Of a stretch of DNA of 64,000 nt, positions 13,201 to 25,688 are shown piece by piece. Location: the NCBI GenBank assembly GCA_009741485.1, contig CM019236.1:38142786-38206785 (forward strand), written 5' to 3'. The stretch comes from Malurus cyaneus samueli (taxonomy: Eukaryota; Chordata; Aves; Passeriformes; Maluridae). Positions within the stretch are counted from its first letter, which is position 1, and the number at the start of each line of letters is the position of its first letter. The notes below the pieces were generated by a model. That model worked only from the letters and a program-made list of their open reading frames with translations, did not search any database and was not told the DNA's origin. The position numbers and the translations under genes were made by a program.

Positions 13201-16200
13201 ATTTATTTGCACAGTGATGTTTAACTTCCTAAGATTTGGTGCTCATTTAAGGAGGAGCTGCATGTTACATTTTACTTTTTAAACCTGGCTAATTTGTGAA
13301 AACTACCATGCTGTTTGAAGTTCTCCGAGAAAAGGCATTCAAAGTGCCCATGCCATTGTAAAAACATTTGAAATACTCTGAGATACTCCAAGTCTGTATT
13401 TGTGAATCACTAATACCATTAAGATATCATCTGTTCTTGTGAGGGCATGGCAGAACTTGGAAGAACTTTCTGGAAATACAGTGAGCCTTAGAAGTAGAGA
13501 AATTGAGAGAGAAACCTGCCCCTTTCATTCTAAGTCTTTTGGCTTTCATTCTAATCAATATCACAACAAATAACCGAATAATAACCGAAAAAGTAACTGG
13601 GCAATCTTGTCCAAGTAAGAGACGTAAAGTGCAAGTGGTGAACATTTCCTAAGGAGTGAAGGATGGTCAGTGCAGTATGTAAACCTCTTCTGTGGCTGTG
13701 AAACCTTTTTTACCTCATGATGCAGCTCCAGTTATTAGTGATATGTGTTAATTTGTTAATTATAGTTAACTAGTCTGCAAAACCCGTTTCATGTGTTCAT
13801 GCTGGTTAACCCTGTAAGAAGTTCAGTTCATACAGTTTTGATTCTTTTCTTTGTAGAGTGTCTTTTTATATATAGCTAAAGGTGTATACACAAGGGGAAA
13901 TCTGTCTTCGAATGACTTACGACTGAATTTTCAAAAAAACTGTTTCTAGACTAATTTGGACCAGATGTCCAGTAATGTCAAAAATGTAGTAAATATGAGA
14001 AAGTTATTCAGCTTTTTTTTTTTTTTTAATTTTGTCAATTGCTGGTACCAATTACTTGTTTTGCACTTGTATTTATTCAATTCAAGCTTTTTGTAGATAT
14101 GTCCCAATATCACTTCTTTGTAGAGCATAAGGCATGACAAGTGTGTACAATGGAAGATGCCTCTGGCAGAATCTGCCAGTTGTCTTCAGGTCTTTCACCT
14201 TTCTTAGAGATCACTAGGTATTCAGTCAGAGTGGGAGTGTTTCTGGAGATTTTACTCCAGAAAGTCTTGGGATTTTTTTAAGATAAATTTAGGAATAATC
14301 CACTAAAATTCATATGATTCAAAAAAGCAAGTAATCTGAAAGTGTAAAATTCTGTACTCTAGTCAGTTCAGTAAATACCATCCCAAAGGCTTACAAATCT
14401 CTATATGAAACATGAGTTACATGTATCTCACTGCACTTACCTTTTAGGACATGTCAGCTTGGTGACCCTATATGTTTTAAATAGGAGACACAGAGTGGAT
14501 AGTGCCTAGGTCATTAGGGATGATTGTATGGCATACGCTTTAATAAAATGGAATTGTTTTAGTTTTTAAAAGCAAAAGCTGGTAGGATATGGTGTTCAGG
14601 CTTCAGGATATATTTACAGGTCTCACATGCTTGAATTGCCCCTGCTGCCCAGATAACACAAATTAGACTACTGTCTGCTTTTCTTACAACATCAACAATT
14701 GTAAAGGCTTGCCTGGGCTGCTACTAGGATCTTTCTCATTTTGACTCTAAAGTGCAGTGACTGCAAGGAAACAATTTATTTTCTACTGCTTTGTTGCAGT
14801 TGTGTGCTTGCATTGAGAAAGAGTTGAAGACTTGGGTTTGTTTCTTCTCTCACTCTCTTTCCTGTTGTAACTGTTTCCATTTGAAATTAGAAGTAAAAAA
14901 ATATAATCCTGGAAGTTAGGAATAACCCATCTGCATCAAGATGCTGTGTAGCTTTCTGGCGTAGCACTGGTTAATTTCAATGCAACTCTGGAAAAGAGGT
15001 TCTATGGGTTTCTGTAACTTCTAATGTTTTGCCTGAAGACTTCAGTTTTGCCATTTTTGGGCTTCTATTTGCAGAGTATTGTGGGATAAGGGTTTCTTTA
15101 ATACTTTTGTAATATAAATGAAGTTGTTTTTTCCCATATTCCTCAAGTTTTCTTGAGTGTGTCAACAATATTTATCTCTAGTTATATGATCCCAAACAGC
15201 ATGCTTATAGTTGAGGGGTTGTTTTGCTGCAAAAGCAAAACCTAACCTTAACCCTTTATAAAATACGCAGGTAGTACAGAAATATAAACTTTCTTCACAG
15301 CTGTCTTCTGTTGAACTTTCCTTCACAGTCCAAACAACACACTTATGTTGGTCAATTCAAATTAGTAGACTTTTTAGTTTTATTCAGTACAACACATGGG
15401 CTAATTAATTCCTATTCCTAAAGGTATTTGTAAAGCTTGTATTTATTCTGTGGCGTTTTCTTAATTTTTTCTCATGTGATAGTCTTCCTTTTTGGTGGAG
15501 CTATATATAATTTTGGTTATGTAGTAGGGAGCTTTAACAATTTATCCTAAAGGTTTTCTAGCTATTTATCTCATTTGTTTATTTGTTTTGTTGTTATTTG
15601 GTTTGGTTTTTTTGTTGTTCATTGGTGACATAAAGCTAATAGTACATCAGGCTAGAGCTTCATAGATATTTGATTCAGTGTTTTTCTTCTATAGTAACGT
15701 TGTGCCATTGTTGTTTGGTCTTACCTTGTCTAAATTTTACTATAGTTGGTGGTAATGCTCTTGTAAACAATGTTTAGTGGGAAAGCTTCATGTCACTAAC
15801 TTCTTGATAAAAGCTGGTTAGGCATTTGCTTTGTGCAGCTGAATAAAACAAAAACTGATCTAAAACAAATCATTATTTTTAATGTTCTGAAAATAATACC
15901 TGAATAGCTAAGCTAAATGGCATTCCTTTCCATTTGCATTTTGGTAAAATAAAAAGGTGTTTTGTTTACTGTGTGCATAGTAATCAAGGCGTAGTTAAAG
16001 TGTTATGGTCATTTGTTGAAAACACTGAAGCAGCAGGAAACGTTACTTGAAGGCTCTCATTTAGTAATTAGGTAGGATTTTCATTGTAAATTCAGTTTGT
16101 TCACGTCCAGAGGTTGTGCTTAGTTGTCTGGCAGTGTTTTGTAAGCATCATTGTTAGTGTGCCAAGAAGCTTATTAATTTGATTAATGAAAATGCATACC

Positions 16201-19200
16201 AAGCACTTACTAAAAATGTGTAAGGTCACAAGGTAGAAACTAATGCAGAGAATGCACTTCCATGCTGGCTTGGTGCCCAAAATAACTTGCTGCAATTGAA
16301 TTTCTGTCCAAAATGTAGGTTTCTGTTGCTGTGCTTCAGTCATAGGTTTTCCCCTTGGGAGTCTTGACATCCTAAAACAAATTTGTACTGCTAATAATGC
16401 AGCAGTTAAAACCATCCTTCGGAGTAAAAATCAAACTGTACTTTGCAGTTGAAAAGCCCAAATATTTGCCATGTAAATCCACAAGGATTTCCTTTGGAAC
16501 TGGCAAGTGGGTGTTTTTGATGTATGTGTACTTTTCAAAGCAATAGTCCTGTTTGCTTTTTAAGAGATCAAGTTTCTGTGTGGTCAAATGTCCTCATGTT
16601 ATCTTACAATCATAGCAATTCAGACCTGAGAGGGGTCTTTCTGATCCAGGGCAGGAAGCTTCTTTTTCTCTTGGATGTCTTGCCTTAATGTCATGGTTAT
16701 GCAAAACTTTTTTTTTTAGCATTATATATGCTTCCTTTGCACATCTTTTAAAGGCTTCCTGTGTACATCGTGTGTTTTAGTCCTCTGTCTTGCAGTGCTA
16801 TTGTGGACTTCTCACCTGTTCCCACAGGTGATGAGTGGAAAAGAAGTTTTTTCTTATGTATTTAGTCTTATCTCTGCGTATCTTACAGGCGTAAAATCTT
16901 CTACCTTTACAGTTCAAAAATATGCAAGGCAGTCTCTGACATATTCCATATATTTTTCAAGAACATATCATCATTATTGTATTTGGTGACAAATGAAAAT
17001 TTGACTAAGATTAATCTGGTTTTACCAAGTGATTCAATACTGTCTCCTTGTCTGTTACTACATCGGACAAAAAAATTCAAGGAAGCATTTTGTGAAATTA
17101 ACAATGGGCATATTAATACCTGGAAGATCCCATGGTGTGATCATCCTATCTTTTTGATGACTGAAAGCTGCATTGAAGCATGAATTCATCTCATAGTGTC
17201 ATTGTGCAGTGAAGTCAATGAAACCATGCAACTGAGATATTTTTAAAACTGCTTTATGTGCTTTCTTTTTTTTTTTTTTTTTTTGTACTGTATTTACTAG
17301 GGGTGATCCACTATTAAACTTAGAGCTAAGAATATGCCAGATCAAAACGTAGAGTGATTTTGTCTAAGTGCTTGAATTTAGGACGAGACTGGATGAGTGC
17401 TGATAAGAGGCTGCAGATAGCATTTGCTCATATGGCTAATTTTAAACAGTACATAAACACATACTCTAACTTACATTAATGTAAAACTATCACACATGAA
17501 GTTACTGTGGGGAGTAAGTGAAATTAAGGACAATAATTTGGTGAAAATATTCTAAATATTTTGTTTAGTATCCTTACTTTAGAGATTAGTGTTCTGGCTT
17601 GTCCTGGCACGTTGCAAGCTTATGGTTTTTACTTTAAAACTATGAACCTCTAGAATTGGTGAAGGAGAGCCAATGGAAGAAGTGATTCAAGAAATGACGT
17701 TAGATGAGTGGAAAAATCTTCAGCAACGGAATCGACCAAAGCCTGAATTCAACATCCGGAAGCCAGAATCCACTGTTCCTTCCAAAGCAGTGGTGATTCA
17801 CAAGTCAAAATATAGTGACGATGTAAGCACTGCCTCAGGAATTCTGTAAACTCTCCTTTATGCTTAGGGCTAGGAAACTGTCTCTATTATTTTCCTACTA
17901 GTTTTATTATAATCTGAATAGGCAAGAAAACTGTGTCTAAGCTTTATTACTGTAATGTCATGTGCCCAAGCTTTATTACTGTAATGTCACGTGCCCCAAA
18001 ACTGGCTTTAAACTGTTAATTTTTTTTGTCTCAGATCATCACTCCTATTTTCCATGCAAATGCATAATATGTCAAGTTGTTTTACCTTATGGCTCAGCCT
18101 TAGCAATATAAAATCTGTGTTCTTGCTGCTGCTACCTGTATAGGTCTCTGCTAATGCTGCTAGAAAAACTTGGTTCACTATACACTTCTGCGATTTGAAT
18201 CCTGTTTAGCTTACTTGCTAATATGCATTTGCTTTTTAAGAGATCAAGTATCTCACTGGGCACTTGGACATATGAATTTTTTTTAGTTTTTTTTAATCTT
18301 TTTTGTTGTTGTTTTTTTGTTTGTTTGTTTGCTTGTGTGTTTATTTCCTTTTTTTTGTGGTTGTTCTTTGTTTTGCATTTTTTTGGGTCCTGCTTTTTAG
18401 AACTAACTCTGGAGAGGTTGTGGTGCTGTAGTGTGCAAATGCCTCCCCCCGCAACCCCCCTGCCCCGCCCCTAAGTTTTATTCCATGATATTATTTAGAT
18501 TGAAATTTCAGACAACTACTAATTGGAGGAGATTGGGGAAGCTCTTGTTCAGATTCTAGCTTACTTAGATCATAGATTCTGGGGGTTACACAAGTACATT
18601 CTTATAGTCTAGCATGATGGAATTTTGATCCTTGAAGTCTACAGGCATTTATGAATACACATATTATCATCTCTTTAGTTATAATATTAACATCAGAACT
18701 TGCTTAATCACTTTAGATCATTGAGCCTGAATTCTTTTTAGTGAGACTGTTAAGGTCAGAGTTGCCATTATCCACTCTTGCTTTTCTGAGGGAGGTGGTG
18801 GTAGGAGTGGGGAGAATATCTTCCACAAACTCTGAAGAGAGAATACAGATGTGAGAAGAGTACCTGCAAGTTTCTGTTTCTTTGCCTTTAAAGTTTCTGT
18901 TCTGGTAGTATCAAGAGACCTTGTTAAGATACACACTGAACAGGAGGTACAGGAACTGTGTAACAGAGGCAAGTGAAATCCCTGAGACCTTGAATAACTG
19001 ATTCATCATTGTATGGGATGAGTTAAGGTTTACTTACCATTACTACAGTCCACATTAAAGTTATGTTGGGAAGCAGTATGACATCCACTAGCTACTAGGA
19101 GCACACAGTTAAAACAACAGTAATTTTATAGCTGCAGGCATGTAGATGAATGCATTAATTAGGCAGTTTTTGACCTTTTAATGGCCTTTTAACCATTACC

Positions 19201-20854
19201 TGGAGATAACTGTAGGAGTAAATACCTTAGGTCTGATTCTCTAGTCCCTTTGAAAATCTCCCAGATTATATTTCTGAAAAACCTCTTTAGTATTACAGAG
19301 CTGGTACAGAAGCTTTTATTGCCAGGAATCTCTGAGCCAACAAAGAATTATCCTAAGCATCTGAGAAGATGCAATTACTTCATCTGTGTTAAAATCCTGT
19401 GCAAGTTAAGGATTGTCATGTACTCCAGATGCCATATTGGTTCATCTGCTTCTTAGTCTCTAATACAAATGTGCATGTCTATCTGTCTGGGAGGGGAGCT
19501 CATACCTGGAAATAGTAGGCTTTGACCCGATCTTCTTTTCAGTTGCAAAAGGAAGACTCTGAAGATGATTCTCACGTATTTCGAAAACCAGTGAATGACA
19601 TAACATCTCAGCTGGATATTAATTTTGGGAGTCTTTCTCGTCCTGGCCGTGGATCAAGAGGAGCACGAGGTGGTCGTGGTCGTGGCAGGAGACCTGAAGA
19701 GACAGGACCTCAACGAGATGTAGTGGTAATGGATTTTATTGGTGTTTTTGTTTTTTGTTTGTTTCGGTTTTGTTGTGTTGTTGGGTTTGTTTTGACTTTT
19801 TTTCTGTTATTGATGGTGTTTGTGTGTATATCCTGCCCCTTTCTGTCAGGAATTTTGATTTCTGTAGCAACAGACTTGTTTCTTATTTCTGTCTCATAGT
19901 ATGTTGTCCTGCTCGTATTGAGTTCCTGGCCTATATTATGTTACTTGAAATTAAACACTGATTCATGAATCAATATTTAATTAACTCACAAATCTTAACA
20001 CGCATGTTTCAAAAGGACTGATTACTAGATTCTCTAATGGTAGCTAAAGGATAGGATGCAATGAGGATTTGTTTCTGCAATGACGATATAAATTGGGAAG
20101 TAATTAAAATGACTAAAGGCTTCTCTTCGAAAAAATTCAGTATAGTACAATAATACTTTGATTTCCGACTGTGAGATCAATATATCTGTGATCCTACAGA
20201 ATGATTCATGAGTTCAACATAACCATTGTAAAAAATCTTCCCCTCACCTTCTCCTTTGGAAAAAAAAAAAGCATTTGCACACTGGAAAATGCACCTTATC
20301 TCTGTACTCAGCGAAGCTTTACTGTGACTAAAATGCTTTAACGTTGGAAACTTTCAGAATAATATGGAAGTGCTGATGCATTTGTTTCATCTGAAAGAAA
20401 AAGGTTCTTTACAGTAACAGATCAGAGAGATTAAAACTATAACCCAATGTTTGGTAGTTCTAGATTGTAAAAATGTAGTAATGCTGCTACTAAAAATATG
20501 CAGTATTTTGCTTGAGACTGCTTTACTTTTTTCTGCATTCAGTGCTGCAGAACTTGTGACTTTCTGGTATCCAGGCAGTAGATTAGCATTATAAATACGT
20601 TCACACAGAAAAAAGTTATAGTAGTCATAAGTCCTGAAATAAATGTTTAGCATATGGGATAGTGGTGGATACAATTTGAGTAGTAGTAGCATCTGAATAG
20701 AGGAAGGAGCCCTTTTGAGGGTAAAATACACATACATAGCTGTCAGATACTTTTGAAATGCATCCATTTTTATAAAACTACTTTTCTTACGTGATAGGTG
20801 CAGCTTGTTGCTCCAAATCCTGATGATCCTGAGGATTTTCCGGCTTTAGCTTGA
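10115..20854 (+). CDS. HABP4: HABP4 (intracellular hyaluronan-binding protein 4, Ki-1/57), exons 2-8
   Basis: Seven GT-AG exons join in phase: 10115-10262, 10733-10894, 11093-11164, 12907-12990, 17654-17822, 19543-19725, 20798-20854 (stop TGA 20852-20854). They give about 291 residues. The human protein is about 413 aa, so exon 1 (roughly 115 residues) lies upstream of the window. The order of blocks is: basic [15 protein letters not shown]; a first RGG block ([17 protein letters not shown]); FDQRGK; acidic PMEE; the core [10 protein letters not shown] ... [47 protein letters not shown]; a second RGG block; and the C-terminal [12 protein letters not shown]. This is the HABP4/PAI-RBP1 (SERBP1-like) family. 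Known roles are RNA and hyaluronan binding, arginine methylation of the RGG boxes, PKC phosphorylation, and occupation of the mRNA channel of dormant 80S ribosomes with eEF2. HABP4 rather than SERBP1 is chosen from exon sequence and from the CDC14B neighbour. No break is seen. The 5' end is partial. Confidence 0.96.
10733..10894 (+). CDS. HABP4: HABP4 exon 3 (first RGG box)
   Basis: The acceptor is TTTTTTAG|ACC and the donor AAAC|GTAAGT. It encodes [12 protein letters not shown] followed by a glycine/arginine block with repeated RG and RGG units, then [23 protein letters not shown] boxes are the RNA-binding and PRMT1-methylated parts of this family. Confidence 0.95.
11093..11164 (+). CDS. HABP4: HABP4 exon 4 (variable glycine-rich segment)
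   Basis: The acceptor is CTTTCTAG|AGG. The donor AG|GTGCAT fits the consensus poorly after GT. The reading is [23 protein letters not shown], which keeps phase between exons 3 and 5 and occupies the place of the human GVRTWGSGK region but is little conserved. Because the donor is weak, the exon may be skipped in some transcripts. Its 72 nt are a multiple of three, so skipping keeps the frame. Confidence 0.82.
12907..12990 (+). CDS. HABP4: HABP4 exon 5 (acidic segment)
   Basis: The acceptor is TGTTTTAG|TGG and the donor AGCAA|GTACAG. It encodes [27 protein letters not shown]. The TAPMEE core matches human HABP4. The exon is 84 nt, also a multiple of three. Confidence 0.93.
16604..16660 (-). 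mobile_element. Possible short CR1 3' tail
   Basis: CAATCATAGCAATTCAGACC followed by GAGAGGGGTCTTTCTGATCC resembles the reverse complement of a CR1 3' end. It is very short, so the call is weak. Confidence 0.35.
17654..17822 (+). CDS. HABP4: HABP4 exon 6 (conserved core)
   Basis: The acceptor is CCTCTAG|AAT and the donor GACGAT|GTAAGC. It encodes the best conserved block of the family, from [16 protein letters not shown] through [12 protein letters not shown] to [11 protein letters not shown]. It ends in phase 0. Confidence 0.97.
17939..17996 (+). repeat. 29-bp tandem duplication
   Basis: AAGCTTTATTACTGTAATGT plus nine more bases occurs at 17939-17967 and again at 17968-17996 with one T/C difference. 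It is a recent local duplication in HABP4 intron 6. Confidence 0.95.
18443..18471 (-). repeat. C-rich tract, G-quadruplex-prone on the minus strand
   Basis: On the minus strand, four G runs of at least four bases are separated by short loops. It lies on the template strand of HABP4 intron 6. Confidence 0.6.
19543..19725 (+). CDS. HABP4: HABP4 exon 7 (second RGG box)
   Basis: The acceptor is TTTTCAG|TTG and the donor GTAGTG|GTAATG. It is 183 nt, phase 0 at both ends. It encodes [28 protein letters not shown] and then an RG/RGG-rich stretch ([18 protein letters not shown]). Confidence 0.97.
20798..20854 (+). CDS. HABP4: HABP4 exon 8, coding end
   Basis: The acceptor is ACGTGATAG|GTG. It encodes [18 protein letters not shown] and then TGA at 20852-20854. 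The terminal [11 protein letters not shown] motif is diagnostic of HABP4/SERBP1 proteins. Confidence 0.97.
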   Translation: MQLVAPNPDDPEDFPALA

Positions 20855-21335
20855 AGAGCCATCATGAATGGTGATATCTCAAAGTCACTTTGTAACTATG
20901 AAGAGACCAGTTTTATGCTGGTGTGTATTAAGGAAGCCTGTTTCCTTCTGGAAAGTTGTTTTGGTGTTTGGTGTGGAATGATTGCAGCTGTCTGCTAACA
21001 GAGTTGGGTTCTGGAAATATGGGTGGATTAGGATCCTGTCACAGATTCCAATGTCTGCCTCCATTTGTGAAACCTGTGGGAGGGCCTGCAATACTTTCCT
21101 ACTAGGCTTCAAGAGAAGTTAAAGGGAAGACTGTTTAAAAATGTATATATAGAGATTATATCAAATTCTCCACGACACCATGGTGCAATGTAAACTATAC
21201 AACACAATCTACAACTGGGTTTGGGACTTATTTACACTATACATTTGAAAGATCTTATTTTGAGTGAAGTGTGTGTGTCAAACAGTTGCAAGCTGCAGTT
21301 CTTCAGAGTTTGGAAAATAAAGGAAAGTGCACATT
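20855..21335 (+). other. HABP4: HABP4 3'UTR
   Basis: The non-coding stretch runs from the stop codon to a polyA signal at 21316-21321. A longer alternative 3'UTR cannot be excluded. Nothing structured was recognised inside it. Confidence 0.7.
21316..21335 (+). terminator. HABP4: HABP4 polyadenylation signal
   Basis: A canonical AATAAA lies at 21316-21321. A CA cleavage candidate follows about 10 nt later, then a GT-rich downstream element (TTGGTTTGGGTTTGAGG) from about 21334. Confidence 0.75.
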
Positions 21336-21340
21336 GGTTT

Positions 21341-24300
21341 GGGTTTGAGGTATTATTTTAAGAAGCCAGAGAGGTAGGTAGAAGCTTTTGCTATTTGGCT
21401 GTAGTCTGGGAGGGAAAGGGGAGAAAAAACGCCAAACCCCAAACAGCAGTCTGCACTCACCAAAAAAAATGAACCTCTCTCTCAATGGAAGTGATCTTTG
21501 AAATCAAGGCAGCACAGATGCTTTGAATTGACACATAACCATAAGTCCTACTTCCATAACAATATATAATCTGCAATTACTTTGAAGATAAATAGGTATT
21601 TTGATTTAAAGAACTAAATTATGAAGGAAGCTTTTATTTTAGCAGGAGCAACTACAAACTAAAATGTTTCATGCCTTACCAAGAAGTTCATGATGTTGGG
21701 GAAGAAGTGCAATGTTCCTTCATTGCAGCGTTCACATACTTGAGCCAGATTTTCTAACTTGTTTCCTGTCCAAGGTGACACTCAGAGCCATTCTAGGGGA
21801 TCTGAGAGAAACAAGAAAATGGTGCCAGAGGTGATGGCAGAAAGACGTGAGAGGACAAGCATATTGGACATTTTGGAAGTAGCTGTCAGCCTCACAGAAG
21901 TCTTTAAATGCCTGGTCAACTTGAGCACATTATTTCAATTTACTGGGAAAGCAGATGTACATAAACCTTCCACTTTTTCCAGTTCTGTGCCTCACTTCTA
22001 AGCAGTCTCCTTTGAGAGCAAATAGTGGATAAGACTTAGAAGAAAAAGAAGTTTTGCTTTGGAGTAAGCTCTAAGTACTCAGAATCTTAAAAGTTTATTA
22101 TCACTGATAAGGCTTCACTCAAATAAGATGTAATCATCCTAGAAAAACTCTTTTCTGCATGGTCCAAACAGATGGTCTGCAGACTACTCAGCCCAAAGGA
22201 TTTTTTTACAGTGTTAAATTATTTATATGAAATGAGAATTTGTGTTCCACAAAAAATTCATCTTAATGGCATAGAGATGCTCTGACTTGCAGGAAGAATG
22301 TGCAAAGTTCAGGTGTTAGAGGAATCCATGCTGCTGCTGTTTGAGTAATTGAACTGGATGAAATTCACACGATTCCTTCAATTTGTAGTCACAAGGTGTT
22401 ACTTGAAATCACTGCAGTTTAAGATTTAACTGCCATCCTTTTCATAGGTGTTTTTTGTTTCTGCCAAAAACAGCTATTTAATGAATGTGGAAGTGATTTT
22501 GTCTGTGGGGTTCTTGGAATGTTTTTCCTTGTTCCTCCCTTCCTGTTCCCATACTCCCATTGGACAGGGAAGAATGTGTCTGAATTTTTATCTGTGTTTT
22601 CACATGCCAGGATAAGTGTATGCACAGATGTGGAGAGCTCCTTTGCAGGGCTTGCTTCTATTTCCTGTCAAGTTTTGAATGTAGCTTTATGGATTGAGTG
22701 CTTATTTTCAAAGTTTTTCCTGGATCTAGCAAAGCCTGAGCCTTACAAGCTATTGCTGGAAAAAGTAAAACCTAGTAAATTCTTCAATGAAACTTCCACC
22801 AGAGTGAAAGATGACCCAGGGGCTGGAAGGTTCTAATCAGTGGGATGAGGGGATGGAGCTGAGACAAATCAACATTGAACAGTAGTTCACTTTAAAACAG
22901 GTATGATGCGGGAATGAAAGAGATGAACAAAAAGCACTTAGAAGCATGACAACAGGACAAATATAATGTTGTGAGTACTGACGAGAGATTCAGTCCTGTG
23001 AGCATGCCATTTTGAGAAGAATAGTGAAAGATCATGAACAGAACATGAACTTGGGAAGAAATACAGGGGGGGAAACACTGTGTTTGAAGGAGGAATAAAT
23101 GAGGCGGTTGAGCTTTCCCACTGAGTAGAAACCCAATGAATTGTTCTGCCATCTTAAAAGAATGGCATCAAAGCATTGACAGAGGCAAAAAATACAAGCT
23201 CACAAGAAGTCATGTTCCAGAATTTACCTTCCCGTTACTGGCATGACTCTAACTTTGGATTTTCTTGCATCAGTAATAGCTGATGCCAAGAGTCTATTCC
23301 CATTGTGCTGTCAAGGTACTAAGACTGGGATTTGCCACTTTATCCTGTTTTTGCTGTGACTGAGCTGCAGCAACTGGCATGGTTGGAAGAGCTAGGAGCT
23401 GGAGGTGCTACTGACACAGAAAGAGCTTTTTATCTGCTGTTACGCTCCTATGCAGCAAGGCCATTACATGCTGAATTAAAGGATCAAAACCACCAGTGTC
23501 TGCTTGGCCTGTCTGGACTCTTTAGCAGCCCTGTGGACTAGGACAGTTTGATAGGGAGGACATGGACCAGGAATGGAGGTGTTTAAAGGACAGGCATTCT
23601 AGGTACCTTCCTCCACCCTCTTTGTGACAGTCCAACACTTGACAAGGTTCTGAGAAATATCACATGGATGGAGAGTGTCATGTTTAATACCAGATTTGTT
23701 TACATCATGTCACATGGCATTTCTGGTTTAGAGTGGTAGAGACTATACTAAAAGCACACAAATATATGTTACACTTGATATGGCAATCACAGTACACAGT
23801 TCAATTACAATACCTTTGTCACTCCCTTTACTGGTCCCTATGAGATATATTGAGATATATCCTGTCACCATGTCAAGTGTCAGGAAGGAATGGCACAGTT
23901 GATGTCAGTTCAAGCCCATTTGCTCTCAACAACCCAAGCAGTTGTCTGGGTCATACATTGTGTATTCATTCTCCCCATGCTGGTCTGGTCTTCTCTCTTG
24001 GTAAAGAACCTACTGGTTGATCCACTCAACCTTTGACAGCCATTTATCCAAAACAAAGGCCAACCCATGTTCCCTCTGTAGTGAAATAAAGTCATCTTTG
24101 CACCTGCTCTTGTTTATCACTCCCTGAACTTCAAAAGCTTATCACCCTTGTAAACGTTCTCTTGGCCTTATTCCATTTTTAGGACTTACTGCTCAGTCAC
24201 ATCCATTTAAAACCAACCCCAAAACCTCAACAAACCAAGGTGAGGTTGGTTTAAAGCTTGCAGTTTCTAGGATTTTTCTGTCTAAATAGTGCATCCTTTT

Positions 24301-25160
24301 TGCAATGGCATGTTTTTATCTACTCCTACATAAGCAATGTAGAAACTGCAGTGTAAAGGAAGATGAACCAACCCAAACTGAAGTTATTCAGAACTACTGT
24401 GAATAGATTATTCTTGCAGCACATTAACTTCCCAATTGATGTGGAATTGACTCGGGCCACTGTTCAGTTTTTCTTCATGGGATTCTTTTAGTCCTCTGCC
24501 TAATGCCAGCACTCCTTAAACTGCTAATGATATGATAGAGCTTAACAGTGTTTTCCTGTGGGCATCACATGGATAAATTGTGTTCTAGGCAAAAACAATC
24601 ATACATTTTTCATCAGGCTATTTGTTTATCAGGAAAAGGTGCTTACTCATTTAAGTTTAGAAAGGATCACCTTACAACAGAAGAACACATTTTCCAGCTA
24701 TAAGACTTGCTTGGAGCAAGCAAAAGTTTAAATCCTTGGTAACTGGGCTCTGCTTGGTGCGCAAATTCTTCATTTTTCTAATGTAGGGTAAGGTAAGTGC
24801 AAGTTTTTCAGTTGGTCAGTATTTTTTGCTGTTGGGTATTTTTTTTTTAAAACATTAAATTAGGCCATCACCAGTGCTTGTGCAAAAATTAGTGTTCCTA
24901 AAAATTTAGTTCTTTTGAGAAGGCTTCACTATTATGGTAAGTATTGAAAAATATAGTCTTTAAGATAATGCTTGTTTCCAAAAATACTATATAATCACAG
25001 AGGAAGAAGTAATATCTAAAACCCCATTTTTCTGTTTCACTGTGCCTTTTTCACTGTGTAACAGTAGCCCAGTTATTCAAATACAGTTACTGTTTTCCAA
25101 AGTGAGTTCGCTAAAATGTAGAGTGAGAAATTCTCTATTTTTGAAATTTTAAAAAACTTG
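21341..25160. other. Intergenic interval between convergent HABP4 and CDC14B
   Basis: No exon of either gene was recognised. Short open frames here (for example 22519-22836 and 23332-23541 on +) have no family resemblance I can name. Parts could be a longer HABP4 or CDC14B 3'UTR. Confidence 0.55.
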
Positions 25161-25664
25161 TTTATTTTTAATTTTACACAATTAATGTTTACACTTCCCA
25201 CTATTCAGTATTTTGTATAAAATCAAATGCAATCTGCAGTATTTTCAAATGAGACACAAATGCATATTGAACTAATTAATATTACAAGATAATATGAAGC
25301 TTTATCTTAAAAATACCTTCAGCAAAATAAACTTTCATTCCATCAATCCAAGTTAAAAAAATATGATTACAAATATAAGTTTAAAAATAATCAGGATGAA
25401 CAGTACTGATTAGTCAAGAAATTTTAGACCTTGATGGCCTGTACATGAGTTTATATGTATGACAATCTGCAAACAATATAAAAACTGCAGTGCAACACAC
25501 TGGTGAACAAAACATTTGTTTTGTTTTTTTTCTACAATCTCTTACTATTTTAAATCAGCAGTGCTTTCTCTGCTGTCTTACTGGGGCAAAAAGACGAAGT
25601 CTGGGTTAACATCCAAGTTAAATTTTGATACTGTAGTGAAAAGTAGCAATTTGACCCAAGATAT

Positions 25665-25688
25665 TACTACATGCTCGAGCATGTAGTA
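25665..25688. repeat. Perfect 24-bp palindrome
   Basis: TACTACATGCTC is followed without spacer by its exact reverse complement GAGCATGTAGTA. Confidence 0.95.

Larger units (their letters stand above)
10263..20797 (+). other. HABP4: HABP4 introns 2-7
   Basis: Introns are 10263-10732, 10895-11092, 11165-12906, 12991-17653, 17823-19542 and 19726-20797. They are AT-rich and hold no other gene I can support. Contents are T- or GT-rich tracts near 12285-12330, 14010-14030, 15575-15620, 17262-17285, 18280-18370 and 19735-19800, a possible short CR1 tail (about 16604-16660), a 29-bp tandem duplication (17939-17996) and a C-rich patch (18443-18471). Confidence 0.8.

Noticed and set aside
18223..18474. 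83-codon + strand frame
   Set aside because: Product of T-rich and C-rich simple tracts.
20387..20767. 126-codon - strand frame opposite HABP4 intron 7
   Set aside because: No recognisable domain and AT-rich chance composition.
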